From Hydractinia symbiolongicarpus (Eukaryota > Cnidaria > Hydrozoa > Anthoathecata > Hydractiniidae), in assembly GCF_029227915.1 (NCBI RefSeq), contig NC_079885.1, forward strand, positions 22,507,001-22,571,000: a stretch of 64,000 nt of DNA. Reading direction: 5' to 3'. Shown here one piece after another: positions 22,801 to 34,932 of the stretch. The notes under the pieces were generated by a model. The model was not told where the DNA came from and searched no databases. It worked only from the letters and a program-made list of their open reading frames with translations. Position numbers and translations under genes: made by a program. The number at the start of each line of letters is the position of its first letter. The stretch's first letter is position 1.

Positions 22801-25800
22801 CTGTACTGTTCGCTGCATTTCACCTCCAATATACCAAAACATCCATCACATATAACTTTACCATCAGGTGTAGCACCCAACACAAAATTGATCGGATCAA
22901 TGACTAAACCTGATTGTTCTACAGTTATGTTAAAATTCTTCAACTTCATATATCGCTCATAATGTTGGATTGCTATGGGTTCGTAAAATCGACCGTACTC
23001 CATTTTCATTTTCATAATCCTGTTCACATTTTTTTTACTCCCTGTCACAATGTTATGGGCTAATGTCTTTGAAGATTTTTCAGTTTTTCGTTCAGTTTTT
23101 CGTCCAGTTTTACCCAATTTGTTACATAAAGATGCTGTAAATCTGTTCTTGCGGTATAAAAACCAGTTCGGATCATCAGCTTGATTTCTTGTACTCGTTT
23201 CAATCAAGTTAACATCTTCGGAGTGGGATTTTAAATTTTCTAAAATATTGTTTTTCTTTATTTCAACAATATGAATATCCTTAGTAAAAGTGTCTATAAC
23301 ATTTTCCAATGATTGGAATGGAAATTGTGGATATCTTTGATACAATGGGTACTCTTTTTCATCTGATCTGTCAATGCTACAGTATACTGTAAAATCAGGT
23401 GGCATAACTGAACACTGATATGAGAGGTACGAACCTGATGGTAAAGTTCCAAATTGTGTCTGTCTGTGATGAACTGGATTGGGATTAAGTAATTTGGTTG
23501 CACATATATTTGTTGGTGTTTTATGTTCCATATGTCTTATGAGAAAATTGATATCATCTTTTAAAGTGTTTTTAACTATTCGAGGTTCGTAAAGAGATGA
23601 AACAATACCCTTTTTGTCTTGAACATTGTCAGTTTTTTTAGTTTTTTTTCGATGGAGGAGACTTGATCATCATTTCCATGATAGGAACCTTTTCTATTCT
23701 ACCTCTGGACTGCGGAACATTCCACACGCAGGGCTTTGAAGTACATGCTTTAGTTGCCGGTACCATAGATAGGCCATCTACTACCCACTTTGCTAAAAGT
23801 TTCATCATAGCATATGCATGAGAACATGTCCCACAACGTCCAGCTGGACACTGACAGTTCGCAAACTCAATATTGGAGGGTTTTTTCTCTATAGCTAAAA
23901 AAGCCCATCTATTTGCTTTTTTCAAACTAGCTGCAGCTACACCCTTCAAACAAAATATTGTTTCATCTTCTTTAACATATATTGTATCAGTATCTAAGAA
24001 CTTCTCTTCGAGGAATTGTTCGCCGCGCATAAAATGTTTCTTTATTATTGTTGAATTTTTACAAAATGTTTCATTGATATGTTCATGGTAATTTTGAATA
24101 TGTTCAACTGTAAAATTTGGCATTCCTTTCAAGGATTTCGACCAACCTGTTAAATCAGTTGGTTTTGACATATCAGCTTTGAGTTTCAAAGGGACTGATG
24201 GAAGCATTCCCTCTTTCCACAGCGGTTTCAAAATAACTCCCATTTTTTCTGCTTTTTTACGTAGCCAGATTTTATCAGGTGTAGGATCTACAATTTTGGC
24301 TTCAGTTTTATTTTCGAAATAGCTCATAACACGAACTTGAGCTTCTTTCAAAGTTGTAATGCCTTGAAGTGTGTCTCCTCGGAATACCAGCCATCTTTTT
24401 AAATGTTCGACTTTGTAATTTGAAAGTTTTTCAAAATCTATATGAATATGTGGGTCACTAATGTCATCTTCTGTTAATATGATACTTTCATGAGCTAAAT
24501 AAAATCAAGAGAAAACTAAGTAGAGGATAAACTATTATATATATTATGGTGTGCTGTGGTAGTTTTTAAATTTTGTACAAAATTTGATGTATATTAATCA
24601 CCTATCTGCTGACAAAATATATAATATCAGTGTGCACAGTTTGGTGAATCTCCCCTTTCTCGTATACCATTAAAATTTTAATATTAACGTGTCTACCTAC
24701 TGACTTTTCTTCAAATAGTTCGTTGAAGTCTTCTACTATCATTTCATGGTCTCCGTCATTGTTTTCCATTATAATAAACTGTTCTTGAGTTTTTACACAA
24801 ACTACTGAGTCTGTGTAGAGAGTTGTTGCTATTAAAATAGCAGTTTTATTGAAGTTTTAAGTTTTAAAAGTAATAAAGTTTGATAGTACGTCTTCTCTCT
24901 TGAAAAAAATTCGTAAAATGGTAATTAGCAATGTTTATCATAAAATACGTGCATACAATTATGGAGGTAATCAAATAGTCATCACAAAATACGAAAAATT
25001 ACGGGAAATTATTATTGAGATAATTAATTCTCCATTATTCGTTGCGCGTGATTTTTCAATGTCCCCGTATCGTAAGAGATAATAAAATATAAAAGATTTG
25101 GAGCAACGGCTGCCTCTTTTTCATGATGAGGCTGAATATTGCGCAATAATTTATAAAAAGGAGTATTCGTTGGGGTTTTTTTAGTTCAGGAGCCAAATGC
25201 GCAAAAATTACTCGCGCAATTAGAAAATTAGATATGTACAATAATTTAGTAAATTAACCGTATACCTTTTCTGATCTTTCTTGATAATTTTGATTTCGTG
25301 CTCTGAAAATAATAAATAAATTGAGCTGATCACTAGGAATTGACAAAACGATCTAATAGCACAGGTGGGTTAAAGCAGGTTAAAAACTATATTCAAATAA
25401 AAAATATTCCAAACACTAAAATGCAACGGGCGCCAAATATTTTAAGGAAAAATATAAAGCGTGAGTGAGTCAGTCAATCATTACATGTTAGATTTTATAC
25501 CAGGATGTTTGGTAAATAAAAATCAGATTTTTTGAATGTATTAGAAATATTTTTATACCTTTCCAATAAAAGCCCTATCAATAGACCTTTCCCGAATTTT
25601 CAAATTATGTCAAACTCAATTAAAGAGGTCAACACTAAAAATGATTCTTATGCCTAACTTCCTTAGCAAAAGGTGGAATAAATTACTTAATTTCGTAAAT
25701 ATTTCTGTTCGTTAAGTGCCTCAATTCCGAGCTAAAAGTTACGTTCAAACCCTTTATATAACCGAGCTTTACAAGAATAGCCTCGTTTTCAGAATAATTA

Positions 25801-28800
25801 TTTTCTTTAAATCTAAATAAAATCCAACCAGAACATTATATTGCTCTAAAAACTTCATTTTTGTCATGATAATTTAATATTCTATCTCAATATCCTTATT
25901 TGAAAAGCACAGAACCATTACAAAATTTTGGATGACATCATTATTATTATAATTTACGAAATTCGGGAAATGTGTATTTGTTTATATTTAATCTTTGCAC
26001 AAATACGTGAGTTAGCAGTTGCAAACATCTGTAATTACAGCCTTGTTTTTCCCAAATTCGTGTTTTTGTATATAAAAAACTGAGTAGATAAAAAAGTTCT
26101 CTGTGAAGGTAGAACATAATTTTGTTTATTATCAAGCTTCTCCACTCCCCCTTCATCGGTTATATTACGGTTGTTATATTAGTGCAGAACTTACCCTAGC
26201 TGTTGCAGGACAGGAGAGAGACGTTTTTCGCTTGTTAGAACTTGCAGGTGACCTAAAAAATTGACGAGCAATATAGAGAAGCATAGATTGATGAATACTA
26301 CAGGTATATATATTTTTTCTTTTCAACAAAAAATTCGCAAAACAAAAAATTGCGGAATATTCTCTGAGGATATATGTTAAACCTGTAGGATTTAGACCTG
26401 CATTTACCCACCGCGGGAATCGAGAAAATAAAAAAATAAAAAAATATCGTACTTGAACTCAATGTTTAGGTTTGTTGGACTGGTTGGTAAGCTCTAAAAA
26501 TAAAGGTTATACAATTTAAAATATAAAACTTTTATTTTTATTTTCTTAAGAATTCAAAAAGGTTTTTTTAGAAAATAATTGTTAGAAAGGCGTTGTCATT
26601 GTTACTGCAAAGTATAATTTTAAAATTTTTAAAAATCCCTTTGAAAGTTTTCTTAATCGTAATCTAAATTTTTCAGGCTTTGTAGCCAAATTTCCTTCGA
26701 AACATTTGTGATGGCACAACAGAAAGCCACTTTTTCTTGTTTTATAAGCCGGTTTTAAAATACACGGAAATTTGCCCGTCGTACATGTCGCATTTGCTAT
26801 TTCCGCACATTAATATTTCGTGCGTCCGTAGCACGACCAAAAAATGGCACGCAAAATACGGGTATTATTGATACAGAGACTTCTATATTCTCCAGTTTGT
26901 AACATTGTAAGAAATACAGCCTTACTTAAGGGACTTTAACAAACGTTATTTGTCCTGTGAATTCTCCTTCCCTGAGTCTTCCTTTAATGTGTATATTCTC
27001 TTTTTTTTAAAGCTCAAATTTTTCCCATGATTCAAAAAAAAGAGTTAAATTTCAAAGTTTTCTATGCTACAGTCATGTTACAGGGCGTAATCTAGCAGGG
27101 TGTTATGGGATCAAATTTAGGGTCATAATACCTAACTTTTTGTTTGCTTTCTCAGGGTCTTAAAAAATGTTTTTTACACCTAATAAAGTACAAACACAAA
27201 TAATCCATTCCGATAGTTTCGGGAAGCTAGTCATTACAAAATTCGGAGTTTTTAGGATTTTTGAAAAATTTAATCTAAACTTTAGGGCTCTTTAAAGCCA
27301 CTTGTTCACCAGGAGGACACCATAGAAAGTTCGAAAAAAATATGTGTTCATTCTTACGGTGCTTACCTCGCCACCGACAGACTCAATGATCAAATCTTTA
27401 CACTCTCTACGTCTCGGTTTACTTTGTGATGCATTCGTTACACTGTGTATTCTTTTCTTGTAGATTTTTGAAAGGGATTTACAAGGTGGAGTTGAAGGCT
27501 TGGTGGCTGGTTCGTTCTTTATTTAAGGCAAAACATAAAAATTAGCATAAATCAATGGATCATTATCACCTCATAGGGCTTTTAAAAATAATATATTGCT
27601 TCGGATATAAAACTGCAAAAACAGAATATACGATTTTCTACAATCTATTTTCGTCGATACATAGTATCATAGTAACATAAATAACATCCTATGAAGATGA
27701 TCAAGCTTATAAATACGATCAGTATCATTGGAAATGTTTCTATCTTTCCTTATTATTGACCCTAATGCAATACAAAAATTAATGGGCAAGCGTTAATTTA
27801 GGGCAAGCGTTAATTTAGGGCGGACGCTAATTCTAACTTGGTACTAATTTTAGGCCAGTGGCTAAGAAGGGCTAGTAAGGACTAATAAGATAATATTTCA
27901 AAGCAGACTGGGCACATTAAGTGTTACAAAAAATAGGTATAAATTTTGGAAAACTGCGTTTTTGCTTGTTTAAGATATAAGTTATATATTACGATATATT
28001 CGTGAAAATGTACTAATTTATACACAAAAAAACCTTCTGGATTGTGTGGGGTTACACAAAGCAAAAAATAAATGTCATTTCAAATCAGCTTTTGACCGCT
28101 TTGATATTTTAATTCACAACCATGTTAGAAATGGAATTACACAGCGCATGGAACGTAAGAAATCAAAGAAAAACATTAAGTATACTGGCTTACTGCTTTT
28201 ATGCACATCATCAAATCCAAATCTTTTTCATCGTAAAACCGATCATCGTTCACATAACCATTTAGTTGGGCGTCTAAATAACTTTCTCGCTCCAATAAAT
28301 ATTCTCTTTTCTTTTTGTAGAGTATGTCTTCATGTTTCGCGTACAGGTTTTTCAAAACACCAACTGTAAACATCGCCCAGTTGTTTAATGCTCGTGACTA
28401 GAAGAAATAATTGTAGGATCGTACTTTTTATAGAGTCACATTTAAAGACTTTTTTGATAAATAGGCTTTTTTGAGAAGATGATTAAGGACATTTGAGGTA
28501 ATTTCCATATGTTTTCAAAGAAATTTAGGAGATTTGAGGAGATTTTAAAGGCAACGCCACAAGAGAAAAACAATTTCTGCAAATTTCTGTTTTAAGGGAA
28601 AAATTGTTAAAAGCCGTTTTTGGAGGAGATTTGCAGATTTGTACAGTGAAATGTACAGTGGAGATAAATAGAAAAATGGCCAGTATTTCTGGTCATAAAG
28701 CATTTACATTGGACAAGATAATGAAATGCGAATAAAATTACATGAAAATCAGACGGCAAAAAATGCTGAGATTTTAATAATCAGGGATCTACACAATTTT

Positions 28801-30952
28801 ACAGCTTTGAATTTAATGTCAATTATTTTGCAGGAAATTATTCAGTCGAATTTGTAGAATTTTGATGAGAATCCTTAACCAATCTTTAACTTAAAGCAAG
28901 AAGATTTGAGGTTTTTTACCAAGTTTAAAAAATAATTTTGACAGTCTTATCATTGAAGAAATGGTTAAGTGTGCAGTAAATCACATGTTTAAAATTACTG
29001 TTATGGTGTGTAGGCGTGTGATTTTTAAGTCTTCAATGTGATATTAGTTTTAATCATGCAAACAGCACACTCAAATCTGTTTCAGACGTGTGTGGAGGCA
29101 TGCAAGTGTGATTGCATAAACTAGAATAACTGTTTTAAAAATTTAAGAACTTTTAAAAATTTTTTCAAAATTAGGCAGTTTTAAGGAGTCACGTTCTAGT
29201 CAAAAAACCTGTGGAAAAATCCAATAAACAGCAAATTCTTTGTATTCCCTCAATTTGTAAAAACATTGAACAATTATGTATAACTTATAACTGTGTACCT
29301 TTGGCACAGCCACCAATCTGCTGCTGTCAACGTGTGCTTCTAGTGAAGGTGGAGCCACTCCTAAAGAAACAAAATTCCAGAAAAACCAAAACACACTTTC
29401 TTTTTATGTGTATACTGTAAGATAACTGACATTTGAAAAAGTTTTTATAAATTTCAGAGATATGCTCCTAAAATGATGTCTATTTTCCCTCAATTCTCTT
29501 AGGTGCTGAATCACGTAAACAATCATAGAAAGAGATATATTACGACTTGTTGTAGTGGTATGGCCACGGAATAAAATCAAATCTTTAGATTTCCAACAAT
29601 GGAATAGTGGAAATTGCCATAGAAACCAACTCACCTAATATATTTGCCACATGGATAGATGCTTCATTGTCTCCTGCCCAAGATCTAAAAACCAAAACTC
29701 TTTATTTTACTCAAACTTTAACATATATACATCGCATACCAAAATGTTGCATAATAAACCTTGAAGGGAACTAGAGGTGTATATTCAGCAAACAAACAAC
29801 TTACCACAACCTGGGACAAGCAAAGAAATGTCCTTTTAACAAAAAAATTTTGTTAATCAATTCACCTTTATAATATAAAGGGGTTTATAAGGACAGACTT
29901 GATACAGAGGAAGTTGAGCTTAGATCTAACACAGTCTAGATTGTCCAACCCATGCTAGCATGGAAAACGGACGTTAAGCCGAGAATGATGAGAATGATGA
30001 ATATCTATGCATTGATAAAGTTTGAATGCACATCCTTTATCAGGTCTAAAATTACTGATGACAAAAAATGCCAAAATTTGCTATTACTTAATATGACTTT
30101 ATAATTTATGCAGCATAATTAAATTTAAAATTCTTTAAATGTGAATATCTTAAGAACGAAAAGAGCTTTTTAAAAAATCTAAATTTTTTTTAAGTAATAT
30201 AAGTCCAACATCCTTTTATACCTTGGGTTCCCTTGCACATATATAAATCACATATGTATTGCATATCATAAATTCCATATCACAGCTTTACATAAAAGCG
30301 GGTAGGTACAAATGCGTGTTTTAAAATTAATTCAAAATGCTGGAAATTCAATCCTCTGACTTTTAAATCATATTTATTAAATTGGTACCTATTATAGGAA
30401 ATAACAAATTTATAGTTTTTAGCAACATAAATGTCTCATACATTTAACCAGGTTTTTACAAATGAGTCCAATTAGTCAACATTGATCAAAGCTTAAAAGA
30501 TAACTTGCTACTCTGTATCAATCAACATCGATCCAAACATTTAAGTGTAAATTCGCCCTAACTTTTGACTTGTGTACTACTTTGTCCTGTTCTTTGGAAG
30601 AGATACGTACAAAATAATTAACTTCAAAATAAGTTTTTTGTTTGCTAGATCTAAAAAATTTATAATTTAACAAGTTTTAGGTAAATATCTTCAATACTTG
30701 TTTACTTTAAAAAAAGAAAGAAAAAAAGCTTTGGTATTCCAAAAAAGTCTATTGACTAAAGGTACAATTAGAAACAGTGTTAAACAAACAAAAAAGTGTT
30801 TGTTACCTTTTCACGAGAAGTTTCAAGCATTGAAGTTGTCCACGTAATCTTCTTGATTCTTTATCAGTTTGTTGGACTTGAAGTTTTAAAATACTAATTT
30901 TATCTAACAAGGTTTGATTCTCAACTCTTAATCTGTCTATCTTTGAACTCAT
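19862..30952 (-). CDS. Unrecognised coiled-coil protein, nine exons, about 324 aa
   Basis: The minus-strand exons are 30952-30807, 29684-29635, 29360-29299, 28397-28194, 27516-27367, 26493-26453, 26252-26195, 25302-25266 and 20088-19862. All junctions are GT-AG, every phase fits, and the sum is exactly 325 codons with the stop. The N-terminus is a coiled coil (SSKIDRLRVENQTLLDKISI). A conserved-looking central exon contains ALNNWAMFTVGVLKNLYAKH. A basic Ser/Thr/Pro-rich linker follows, and the C-terminus has a second helix (MRQLDVVERELRKTTVTLQK). I do not recognise the family, so no function is assigned. The last intron is 5.2 kb because a 4.5-kb ISL2EU transposon is inserted in it. Several exons are only 37-62 bp. 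A TTTTAG acceptor-like site lies 10 nt before the ATG. Confidence 0.8.
20643..20707 (+). repeat. Left terminal inverted repeat region of the ISL2EU element
   Basis: This segment matches 25100-25164 in inverted orientation at both its outer (ACTCCTTTTTATAAA) and inner (GAGGCAGCCGTTGCTCC) parts. The middle is diverged. Confidence 0.75.
20734..22247 (+). pseudogene. THAP-domain DDE transposase of the ISL2EU element (one frameshift)
   Basis: The ATG at 20734 follows the left inverted repeat. The THAP domain spans residues 20-108: Cys20-X4-Cys25, FFQFPKDP, Trp57, Cys79-X2-His82 and the AKPMLF box. After a coiled segment comes a helix-turn-helix region (LSPLESFLLTLVRIRRNFDI) and a DDE_Tnp_4-type catalytic core. 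Candidate catalytic residues are Asp336 in IIDCVEF, the Asp of ADRGF (21969-21971) and the Glu of HVERMIQR (22110-22112). Near 21830 the frame shifts by one base, consistent with loss of one base. The first frame then stops at 21909, and the catalytic region continues in another frame to 22247. The unbroken product would be about 500 aa. It would bind and cut the element's ends in the nucleus. Confidence 0.8.
22512..24769 (-). pseudogene. SWIM zinc finger + YqaJ-type nuclease of the ISL2EU element (one frameshift)
   Basis: Exon 1 (24769-24697) begins MENNDGDHEM and joins exon 2 (24494-22512) with matching phase. Exon 2 has a conserved-looking block (YKVEHLKRWLVFRGD), then a SWIM zinc finger (CQCPAGRCGTCSHAYAMM, with C-X-C and C-X-H pairs), then a YqaJ-like exonuclease domain. 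That domain has WFLYRKNRFTAS, MEYGRFYEPIAIQHYE, LGATPDGK, ILEVKC and YYDQVQMQLAITTRTWCDF; the Glu and Lys of LEVKC are expected nuclease residues. The SWIM and YqaJ parts are in different frames, separated at a run of eight T (23642-23649), so a one-base homopolymer change is the simplest explanation. The unbroken protein would be about 685 aa. The role of the nuclease in transposition is not established. Confidence 0.78.
25100..25164 (-). repeat. Right terminal inverted repeat region of the ISL2EU element
   Basis: GGAGCAACGGCTGCCTC at the inner side and TTTATAAAAAGGAGT at the outer side mirror 20643-20707. The following AT (25165-25166) is the target duplication. Confidence 0.75.
29883..30003 (+). 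mobile_element. Short 3' relic of the non-LTR retrotransposon
   Basis: The sequence matches the last part of the elements at 38.0 and 42.1 kb (GGACAGACTTGATA then CATGCTAGCATGGAAAACGG then AAGCCGAGAATGATGA). About 34 bases are missing at 29942 and the tail is diverged. It lies in the first intron of the 324-aa gene, opposite to its transcription. Confidence 0.65.
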
Positions 30953-32581
30953 TATTTAAACCTAAAATAAACTACATCAACTCTATTTGAACTTGAGACT
31001 TAATAATATTTACCACTCTTACCAATCGATTTTTCATATGTAAACATATTTATCTATCCTACTGTTACAACTACTAAACAAAAATGTTACTCTGAAGCAC
31101 AATAAACTTAACTCAATCTTTAGTCTTTCTAATACACATTGGCGCTCAGCAATTGTCAACACAAATGTTGGCCCACTAACAAAGCAGGCAGGCAAATAAA
31201 TAAATATCAGATTGGCAGTTTTTTGGTGTTATAAATATATTGCATTATAAAGGCTGATCTGACCTTACAGATAAGCATATTCTTATTATAGTCTACACTT
31301 TTTAATCGCTAAAGTCTCTGAGACTGATTAAGTTGCTGAATATTTTATATTTCTATTAAGACCCAATCACTGAAGGCCCTTTTAGACATTTAGAATTTAG
31401 ACATCAAGTTTATTAAAAAAATAATACTACGGAATATTAAATAGTGTATTGAAAAATTATCAACAGCAGCAAAAAAAAAAAAAAAGTTTAGTTTAGCTAT
31501 GAATAAAATCAAAATGTTCTGATCTTATTGAGCTATAGTTTACAAAGAACAAAGATCAAAGAATACAGACATCCAATAATACATGTGGCTCTAAATGTAG
31601 CAACTTGTACAGAATTATTATGCTGTAATGTTTTAAATTGAACAGAATGAGTGAGAATGAATCTAAAGTAAAGTAACAAACTTAACAGATAGGAATAAAT
31701 TATTGAAAAATTAGTAGTTTATTTGAATGTAAATTAAAATTATTATAATATTTTTCTGTTACCATATATAGTAAGTTTACTCGAATAATTTGTCATCTAA
31801 AAGGACCTACAAACTAAAACCAGGACAGGCAAGGTAACAGAACTATAGCTACCCAATTACTATCTGTATAAATTGTTTATAGTCTTTACTTCTTTTTGTA
31901 ATTCATTTTTTCGTTTACATCTACTCCTTCATTCAGCTAAGAAACAAGCAAAAGGTGATGGATACTTGTTTATATTTTTAATCTTATGTACAGCACACAA
32001 ACTACGCCTAACGTAAAAAAGCTTTTAATAAATAACAAATTTTAACAATATGTCATGTTTTCTTTAAACAAAAAAGCTTGTAAAAAATATTTCTGTAAGA
32101 ACTCTTTCGTTTCACTGCAACTAAATCTTGCAATGCATCTAAAATCCAGTAGGATTTTAATGAGAAATAAAAACAAAGATGAATCGATCAATACCCAGGG
32201 GGTTAATGTTGTTACAAAAACAATGCTACACAATACCACAACAAAGACATTCACACATTGTTTTGTGTACATTGAACATTTTCAGACGGAACCAAAACCC
32301 ATATTAAAATTTTAAGGAATGTCTCGAGGACTTTAAGAAAAAAATAACCTTAGTTATAAGGAATTTGGATGTTTAAAACGAACTTCACTCCACCTTATTC
32401 GAAGAAAAGACCTTAGAAACTCTTTCGGAATCTATTCATAAAAGTCCTAGTCTGGCTTGTTAAATATAAGGAATGATAGAAGTAACATGAATTCAAGAAA
32501 CCCATAAATGTTCCACACCTTGAATATTATAATTTACTCTCCTAATTAAAAAAATATATCAATAAGAAAAACACCAATGAT
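30953..32581. other. Intergenic stretch between the 324-aa gene and UBXN6
   Basis: AT-rich with a poly(A) run at about 31469-31485. Open frames near 32042-32315 exist on both strands but carry no domain signal. No gene is supported. The minus-strand UBXN6 gene ends at 32582. Confidence 0.4.
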
Positions 32582-34932
32582 TTAAATTGTCAAGGTTTGC
32601 ATTAAAATTAAAGCTTCATCCTTGAGGAACTGTAGTTTACCATCTGGTGAAGAACTAGCAACGTCAGCTTTAACTGTATCATCAATAAAAAAGGTCACCA
32701 AGGCCGCTGGTGTAAGTTTTAAACTGCTCAAACTAGCTGTTTCAGAAGAATAAGTTCGACCAATGGCATCATTGATCGAAAAGGGCAACCAATCTAACAT
32801 TAAATTCTCTCGAACAAAATTTTTAACATCGTTTATTGATTCTGAACTCGAAAAGGTACCTTGCAACAGAACACCATCAGGAAATCGTATTCTAAGTACA
32901 GTATGTTTATAATTAGCTCGATTTCCCAGTTTATTTGTGCTTTTGTCTTCATCTCTCATAGCTTTTGTTCGTAGTTGTTTAGACCTTTCGATTTCTTCAG
33001 AGCGATTAGCTTGTTCACGCTTAAGCTCGGACGATGTTACTGAATAAAATGATGCAGGGACTTCAATATGATTACCACTTGAAGATGGCTCAAAAACTTT
33101 CAAGTTTCGATCAAGACTAATCTCCAACGGTTCAGCATCCATTAGCATTTGCTTGGCAGCAACTAATTGTTCTTGATCTTTGCCCAAATTTTCATCCAAA
33201 ACATAAAAATCGTGATCTGATGTTTCTCCATTTACCGCAAATGGAAGAGTTTCCAAGTGAAAACCAACACCCTTCAACAAAAACTCTGGAACGCCAGCTA
33301 AACAACCCACTTTTTCAGAAAACACCTTGTTCGTTTTCCGTATCTTTCGATACTTTTCTTCATCTTGATGATCAATAATGTTTTGTAGATATTTTCCAAG
33401 CACGTGAATACAATTTTCAACAGCATTGCGGTCTCGATTTAATGTGTGTATCATGGTAACAGAAATCATCAATGGTTCGGTGTCGAGCTCGTTTTTTAGG
33501 CAGTTTGCCAAGTGATTGTAAATGTCTGGTTTTGGTAAACTAGCTGGACATATTGGGCACAAAAACGTTACTCCATCTACAGCCAATGTATTTGACTTGA
33601 CTGCCATGCTACCATCCTGTCTCAAATGGTGTGGAGTAGACTGATTTTGCTTGGCTGCTTGCGCAGTAAAGTCTTTTTTCATATGCTCATAATCTATAGC
33701 TGTGGCTCCACCTTGAGATTCAGTTTTGTGTTTCCAAGTAGCAGTTGTTGAGGTTGGTTTTTTTACTGGTTCTTTTTGCTGTAACCTAGAAAGAGCATTT
33801 AGATACAAATGAAAAGACGAATCCCTTGAACCAAGTGTATACATTTTATTTAGGGTTCAACAATTTTTTAATTCTGTTTATTTCAGCTTTTAGCTGGAAA
33901 AGGAAAACAGCTCAAGCCTTATTGAAACAAATAAAAACATCTCTATTGCTGCTTTTTGTTTATAAACTTTCAAAATGCGATGTAAAAAAACATTTCTATC
34001 GCGGTTCTTCTTTTTTAAACTTTTAAAACGCAATCTAAAAACTCCTTTCTATCGCCGCTTTTCGTTTATATATAAACTTTTAAAATGCGATCTTAAAAAA
34101 ACATTTCTATTGCCGCTTTTCGTTTTTAAACTTTTAAAATGCGATTTAAAAAAACATTTCTATCGCCGCTTTTTGTTTATAAACTTTTAAAATGTGATTT
34201 GTATATTTAATTACTGCAATTAAAAATTTCAAAAGAGTTCGCGCAAAATAGATTGCTAAAATTGATCTTGCAACCTATTATGATTAAACAATCGATCGCG
34301 TGGGGTCATTGTTTATCAGCGAGGCAATTATTTGCTCAAAAAAACAAAAGCTATCGCAATGTTATTGTTCTGTGTAACTATTTATGCGAGTTTCGCGTCT
34401 GCGGTAGATTACATTCAGACTGTACTGTACAACTGGAATCTTTGTAAAATAACTTCTTAAAAGCTTTACTCCTCTATAACTTGAAAAAAGAAGGTAACCA
34501 TTTTAAAAAAGGACATTTCATCTTGCCAAAAATAAAGGCGAGATCAAAGAGATTTTAAGTAAAAAAAATTGCAGCTTCTTTGACATAACTAGAACGAACC
34601 TTTATAATGTAGTTAGATAACACAAAATAGCACAAAAATTATTACAAAATTACTACAGCACAGGAGATGATTAGTTACCAAATAAAAAAATAATTGACTT
34701 GTTATGGAAATTTCCGTAAGTGAAAAAAGAATAATAACTAATTACAATACCTTGCCAGAGCTGCTTCACCAGCACGGGCAGCACTGCTTGTCTGGGGCTT
34801 GCGTGTGTCAGTTTTACTAGAACTGCTGCTAGTTGGTAGTTTTCTTTCTTCTGTTAATTTATGACCAGAGCCAGCTTGCTTAAACTTGCTATCAAGTTTT
34901 TTCTTCTCGAAGAATCTTTTTATTGCAGACAT
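32582..34932 (-). CDS. ubxn6: UBX domain-containing protein 6 (p97/VCP cofactor)
   Basis: Two coding exons, 34932-34751 and 33785-32582, join in phase (ALA-R then LQQKEP), giving about 461 aa, close to the usual UBXN6 length. The N-terminus (MSAIKRFFEKKKLDSKFKQA) is the family's conserved start. A PUB domain lies at about residues 169-241 (EEKYRKIRKTNKVF) and a UBX domain at about 355-431 (LRIRFPDGVLLQGTF, DWLPF). In animals UBXN6/UBXD1 binds the p97/VCP ATPase through these regions and works in endolysosomal and ubiquitin-dependent trafficking. Between the N-terminus and PUB there is a C2HC-like motif (CPICPASLPKPDIYNHLANC) that I do not expect in the human protein. Identification is firm from motif order. 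Confidence 0.92.
33930..34205. repeat. Minisatellite, about 5 copies of a 55-60-bp unit, in the UBXN6 intron
   Basis: The unit contains ACATTTCTATCGCCGCTTTT followed by CGTTTATAAACTTTTAAAAT and GCGAT. Copies differ by small indels and substitutions. It lies just inside the single intron between the two UBXN6 coding exons. The open frame through it is only the repeat read in one phase. Confidence 0.7.

Larger units (their letters stand above)
20643..25164. mobile_element. Full-length ISL2EU-type DNA transposon, 4,522 bp
   Basis: The outer ends are ACTCCTTTTTATAAAT and its inverted counterpart ATTTATAAAAAGGAGT. A second inverted block (GCAGCCGTTGCTCC at 20694-20707, GGAGCAACGGCTGC at 25100-25113) closes each terminus. 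An AT dinucleotide flanks both sides (20641-20642 and 25165-25166). Inside are two convergent genes: a THAP/DDE transposase on the plus strand and a SWIM-YqaJ nuclease on the minus strand. Two-base AT target duplications and a second YqaJ-type nuclease gene are, to my knowledge, described features of the ISL2EU (IS4EU) superfamily. Each gene has one apparent single-base frameshift, so this copy is probably inactive unless those are sequencing errors. It lies in the last intron of the 324-aa gene. Confidence 0.8.

Noticed and set aside
22512-24351. SWIM and YqaJ regions as two separate genes
   Set aside because: Translation in the YqaJ frame extends upstream to the T-run where the SWIM frame ends. 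One gene with a one-base shift explains both.
34253-34447. 64-codon plus-strand frame in the UBXN6 intron
   Set aside because: No domain, no splice context, and antisense to the host gene.
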